A stretch of DNA of 8,138 nucleotides, taken from Aliarcobacter butzleri (GTDB lineage: Bacteria; Campylobacterota; Campylobacteria; Campylobacterales; Arcobacteraceae). Made by a program: the position numbers and the translations under genes. Of the stretch, positions 5,929 to 8,138 are shown in pieces. The notes beneath the pieces were generated by a model. It ran no database searches. It was not told where the DNA came from and saw only the letters and a list, made by a program, of their open reading frames with translations. The stretch is taken from contig JAAYJJ010000147.1 of NCBI GenBank assembly GCA_012522985.1, forward strand, positions 1-8,138, written 5' to 3'. Each line of letters begins with the position of its first letter. Position 1 is the stretch's first letter.

Positions 5929-7311
5929 ATGATAGATAACAAAGATTTAGAGTTTTTTAAAAGCATTGTAGGAATTGAGAACCTAAAAAGTGACAAGGCA
6001 CACTTAATAGCGTATTGTTATGATGCTACAAAGAGTCGTTTTGAGCCTGATGCGGTACTTTTCCCTAGAAACGAAGAAGAGGTAAGCAAAATCTTAGCTT
6101 ATTGCAATGAGAAAAAAATAGTAGTAGTTCCACGAGGTGCTGGAAGTGGCTTTACTGGTGGGGCACTACCTGCTAGTGGTGGGATTATTCTTTCTTTAGA
6201 GCGACATATGAACAAACTACTAGAGATAGATATGCAAAATATGGTAGCTGTTGTTCAACCTGGGCTTGTAAATATGGATCTACAAAAAGCAGTTGAAGAG
6301 GTTGGGCTTTTTTATCCACCTGATCCTGCAAGTGAGAGCTACTCTACTCTTGGTGGCAATGTAAGTGAAAATGCTGGAGGTATGAGAGCTGCAAAATATG
6401 GTATAACAAAAGATTATGTTATGGCATTAAGAGCTGTTTTACCAAATGGAGAGATTATAAGAGCTGGGAAAAAAACCATCAAAGATGTAGCAGGATACAA
6501 TATAGCTGGTATTTTGATAGCTAGTGAGGGTACGTTGGCGGTTATTACTGAAATCACTCTTAAGCTTATACCAAAACCAAAGATGAGCCAAACTGCTATG
6601 GGCGTTTTTCCTACTGTAAATGATGCTATGAATGCTGTTTATAAGACAATGGCTAGTGGGGTTACACCTGTTGCTATGGAGTTTTTGGACAACCTAACTA
6701 TAAGAGCAGTTGAGCAAAAGTTTCAAAAAGGATTGCCTATTGAAGCTGGAGCTATACTTGTAACTGATGTTGATGGCAACTCTACAGCAGATCTTGATGA
6801 ACAACTTCAAATCATAGAAGATAAATTTAAAGAAAATGGATGTAGTGAGTTTAAAATAGCTAGTAATAAAGCTGAAAGTGCCTCACTTTGGTTTGCTAGA
6901 AGAAATGCTAGTCCATCACTAGCTGTTTATGGTGATAAAAAGCTAAACGAAGATATCACCGTCCCACGAAGTAAACTACCAGATCTTTTGGCTGCTATAA
7001 GCGAAGTAAGTCAAAAATATGGCTTAAATATACCTTGTTTTGGGCATACTGGTGATGGTAATGTACATACAAATGTTATGTGTGATGCTAGTGATCCTGC
7101 TTCAGTAGAACTTGGACATAAAGCTATAGAAGAGATATTTCAAATCACAGTGGATCTTGGTGGAACACTTAGTGGTGAGCATGGTATAGGTATAGCAAAA
7201 GCACCATTTATGCATATGGCATTTAGTGATGCTGAGATGGAGCTTTTTAGAAGTATCAAAAAGGCTTTTGATCCAAACAACATCCTAAACCCACACAAAA
7301 TGGGACTATAA
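5929..7311 (+). CDS. glcD: FAD-linked 2-hydroxyacid oxidase, GlcD type
   Basis: Oxidises a 2-hydroxyacid (glycolate or D-lactate are the known substrates of relatives) using FAD and passes electrons on, probably to the quinone pool at the inner membrane. The N-terminal PCMH-type FAD domain (about 35-215) holds PRGAGSGFTGGA at 68-79 for the pyrophosphate of FAD and GGNVSENAGGMRAAKYG further on. The C-terminal oxidase domain holds HTGDGNVH (373-380) and GEHGIG (416-421) and ends NPHKMGL. The 460 residues are full length. GlcE and GlcF partners are not in the window, so it could equally be a single-subunit D-lactate dehydrogenase; the name reflects family, not proven substrate. AGGA at 5917-5920 lies 8 nt ahead of ATG 5929. 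The gene sits between the PgbA-like gene (2-nt gap) and yihY (3-nt gap). Stop is TAA. Confidence 0.92.
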   Translation: MIDNKDLEFFKSIVGIENLKSDKAHLIAYCYDATKSRFEPDAVLFPRNEEEVSKILAYCNEKKIVVVPRGAGSGFTGGALPASGGIILSLERHMNKLLEIDMQNMVAVVQPGLVNMDLQKAVEEVGLFYPPDPASESYSTLGGNVSENAGGMRAAKYGITKDYVMALRAVLPNGEIIRAGKKTIKDVAGYNIAGILIASEGTLAVITEITLKLIPKPKMSQTAMGVFPTVNDAMNAVYKTMASGVTPVAMEFLDNLTIRAVEQKFQKGLPIEAGAILVTDVDGNSTADLDEQLQIIEDKFKENGCSEFKIASNKAESASLWFARRNASPSLAVYGDKKLNEDITVPRSKLPDLLAAISEVSQKYGLNIPCFGHTGDGNVHTNVMCDASDPASVELGHKAIEEIFQITVDLGGTLSGEHGIGIAKAPFMHMAFSDAEMELFRSIKKAFDPNNILNPHKMGL

Positions 7312-7314
7312 AGC

Positions 7315-8085
7315 TTGGATAAACTCAAATACTATATAAAACAGATATTTGAGTTTATCGGAGATGATACACCTTATTATGCTGCAAGTTTAAGCTTTTT
7401 TACTATTTTTTCTTTACTTCCTATTTTAGCACTTTTAATATGGTTTGTATCTAGCTTGGAAATCCTTCAAGAAAATAGTGATTTACTTTTAAAATATATC
7501 CTAGATCTTATCAATCCATCTCATTCACAAAGAATAGATAGCTTTATAACTAAGTTTTTACAAAAATCAGACTCCTTTGGATATGTAGGATTTGGATATT
7601 TAATATTTGTTTTTACTATGTTTTTTAGAGATTATGAGTATATTATCAATAAAATCCACAATGTCAAAAAAAGACCTTTTTATAAGGTGCTTTTTATCTA
7701 TAGCTCTTTGTTTTTGATAGTTCCTATACTTTTTGTGGTATTTTTATATGTTATCTCTTTTAGTAAAAGTTCACTTTTTAGTAGTTTGCTTACATTTGGA
7801 TTTTTGTGGTTTTTAATGATAGTTATATTTGATATTTCTATTAATAGAAAAGTTTCATTCAAGGCACTTATTAGCTCATCTTTTCTAACACTTATAGCTC
7901 TTATTGGTACAAAAAATCTGTTTGTTCAATATGTTTTATTAAATAAAACCTATACAACACTTTATGGCTCACTTAGTGTAATACTCTTCTTTTTCTTATG
8001 GATTTATATCTCATGGAATATCTATCTTTATGGTATGAAAATATGTCATAGTATAAACACCAAAGAGATGAGTCTTTTGGGCTGA
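7315..8085 (+). CDS. YihY/BrkB-family inner-membrane protein
   Basis: Integral membrane protein of a family once mislabelled ribonuclease BN; its real function is not established, transport being the usual suggestion. FIGDDTPYYAASLSFFTIFS (14-33) is the family's N-terminal signature, NKIHNVKKRPFY follows the second membrane segment, and YGSLSVILFFFLWIYISW (217-234) is the conserved last segment. Membrane segments are expected near 23-46, 90-108, 123-147, 153-174, 184-204 and 215-240. At 256 residues it is on the short side of the family, mainly through a brief cytoplasmic tail. The start is TTG 7315, three bases after the glcD stop. It is the only usable start before the signature, because TAA closes the frame two codons upstream and no ATG or GTG follows early. 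No Shine-Dalgarno sequence is evident, so coupling to glcD is likely. Stop is TGA. Confidence 0.88.
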   Translation: MDKLKYYIKQIFEFIGDDTPYYAASLSFFTIFSLLPILALLIWFVSSLEILQENSDLLLKYILDLINPSHSQRIDSFITKFLQKSDSFGYVGFGYLIFVFTMFFRDYEYIINKIHNVKKRPFYKVLFIYSSLFLIVPILFVVFLYVISFSKSSLFSSLLTFGFLWFLMIVIFDISINRKVSFKALISSSFLTLIALIGTKNLFVQYVLLNKTYTTLYGSLSVILFFFLWIYISWNIYLYGMKICHSINTKEMSLLG

Positions 8086-8088
8086 TTG

Positions 8089-8116
8089 TTTAATAGTAAA
8101 CTATACTAAATTTTTT
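8089..8116 (+). terminator. Weak AT-rich terminator candidate after yihY
   Basis: TTTAATAGT (8089-8097) can pair with ACTAT (8100-8104) and, past a two-base bulge, TAAA (8107-8110), and six T residues follow at 8111-8116. The hairpin has almost no GC and its loop is only two bases, so it would need to open a pair. It is in the right place, 4 nt after the stop, but its stability is doubtful. The remaining bases to 8138 show no gene. Confidence 0.3.
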
Positions 8117-8138
8117 CAAATCTATTACATAATATTTG

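Noticed and set aside
7140..7328. 62-codon - strand open frame across the end of glcD
   Set aside because: Antisense to the conserved GEHGIG region and crosses the glcD/yihY junction; no ribosome binding site seen.
7315..8085. Annotation of the last gene as ribonuclease BN
   Set aside because: The name came from a historical misassignment to the YihY family. The protein is a multi-pass membrane protein with no nuclease motif.
1..8138. A defence, CRISPR, mobile or biosynthetic gene system
   Set aside because: All genes belong to core or common families in close operon spacing. I see no direct-repeat array, transposase, integrase, tRNA or attachment-site duplication.

Overview
The window looks like chromosome from a low-GC member of the Campylobacterota (epsilon-proteobacteria). 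The main support is gene content. A signal-peptide protein resembling the Campylobacterota PgbA N-terminal domain sits directly before a GlcD-type oxidase, and a divergent rplY-pth-lptG run lies beside it. From memory, both neighbourhoods also occur in Helicobacter pylori, though they are not adjacent there. AT-rich codon use and promoters consisting of an extended -10 without a clear -35 fit the same group. Genus cannot be resolved.

Layout. Positions 1-136 are the last 44 codons of a + strand gene cut by the window edge. It converges on prfB (248-1342, - strand), and the 111-bp gap between them is packed with inverted repeats, one of which makes a good prfB terminator. Going up the - strand come a Tas-like aldo/keto reductase, a Nudix hydrolase, the LPS-export permease LptG, peptidyl-tRNA hydrolase and ribosomal protein bL25. 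From rplY to the reductase the genes overlap or are separated by no more than 11 nt, so 5059 to 1410 is probably one operon read from a promoter at about 5100. prfB follows after 67 nt and has its own promoter-like motifs. A divergent intergenic region (5060-5212) separates this operon from a + strand operon: PgbA-like exported protein, glcD, and a YihY/BrkB membrane protein, with gaps of 2 and 3 nt.

How the genes fit together. The - strand operon combines translation (bL25, Pth and, further on, RF2), envelope assembly (LptG) and two small cytosolic enzymes of unknown substrate. The + strand operon combines an exported protein, a flavin 2-hydroxyacid oxidase and an integral membrane protein. 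The order is probably old and conserved rather than a dedicated pathway.

This is mostly ordinary core genome; I see no defence, mobile or biosynthetic system. The points worth a second look are the interlocking inverted repeats at 141-243, the cluster of non-ATG starts (lptG, Nudix, reductase, yihY), the coupled rplY/pth junction, the short PgbA-like protein, and an RF2 gene without the autoregulatory frameshift.
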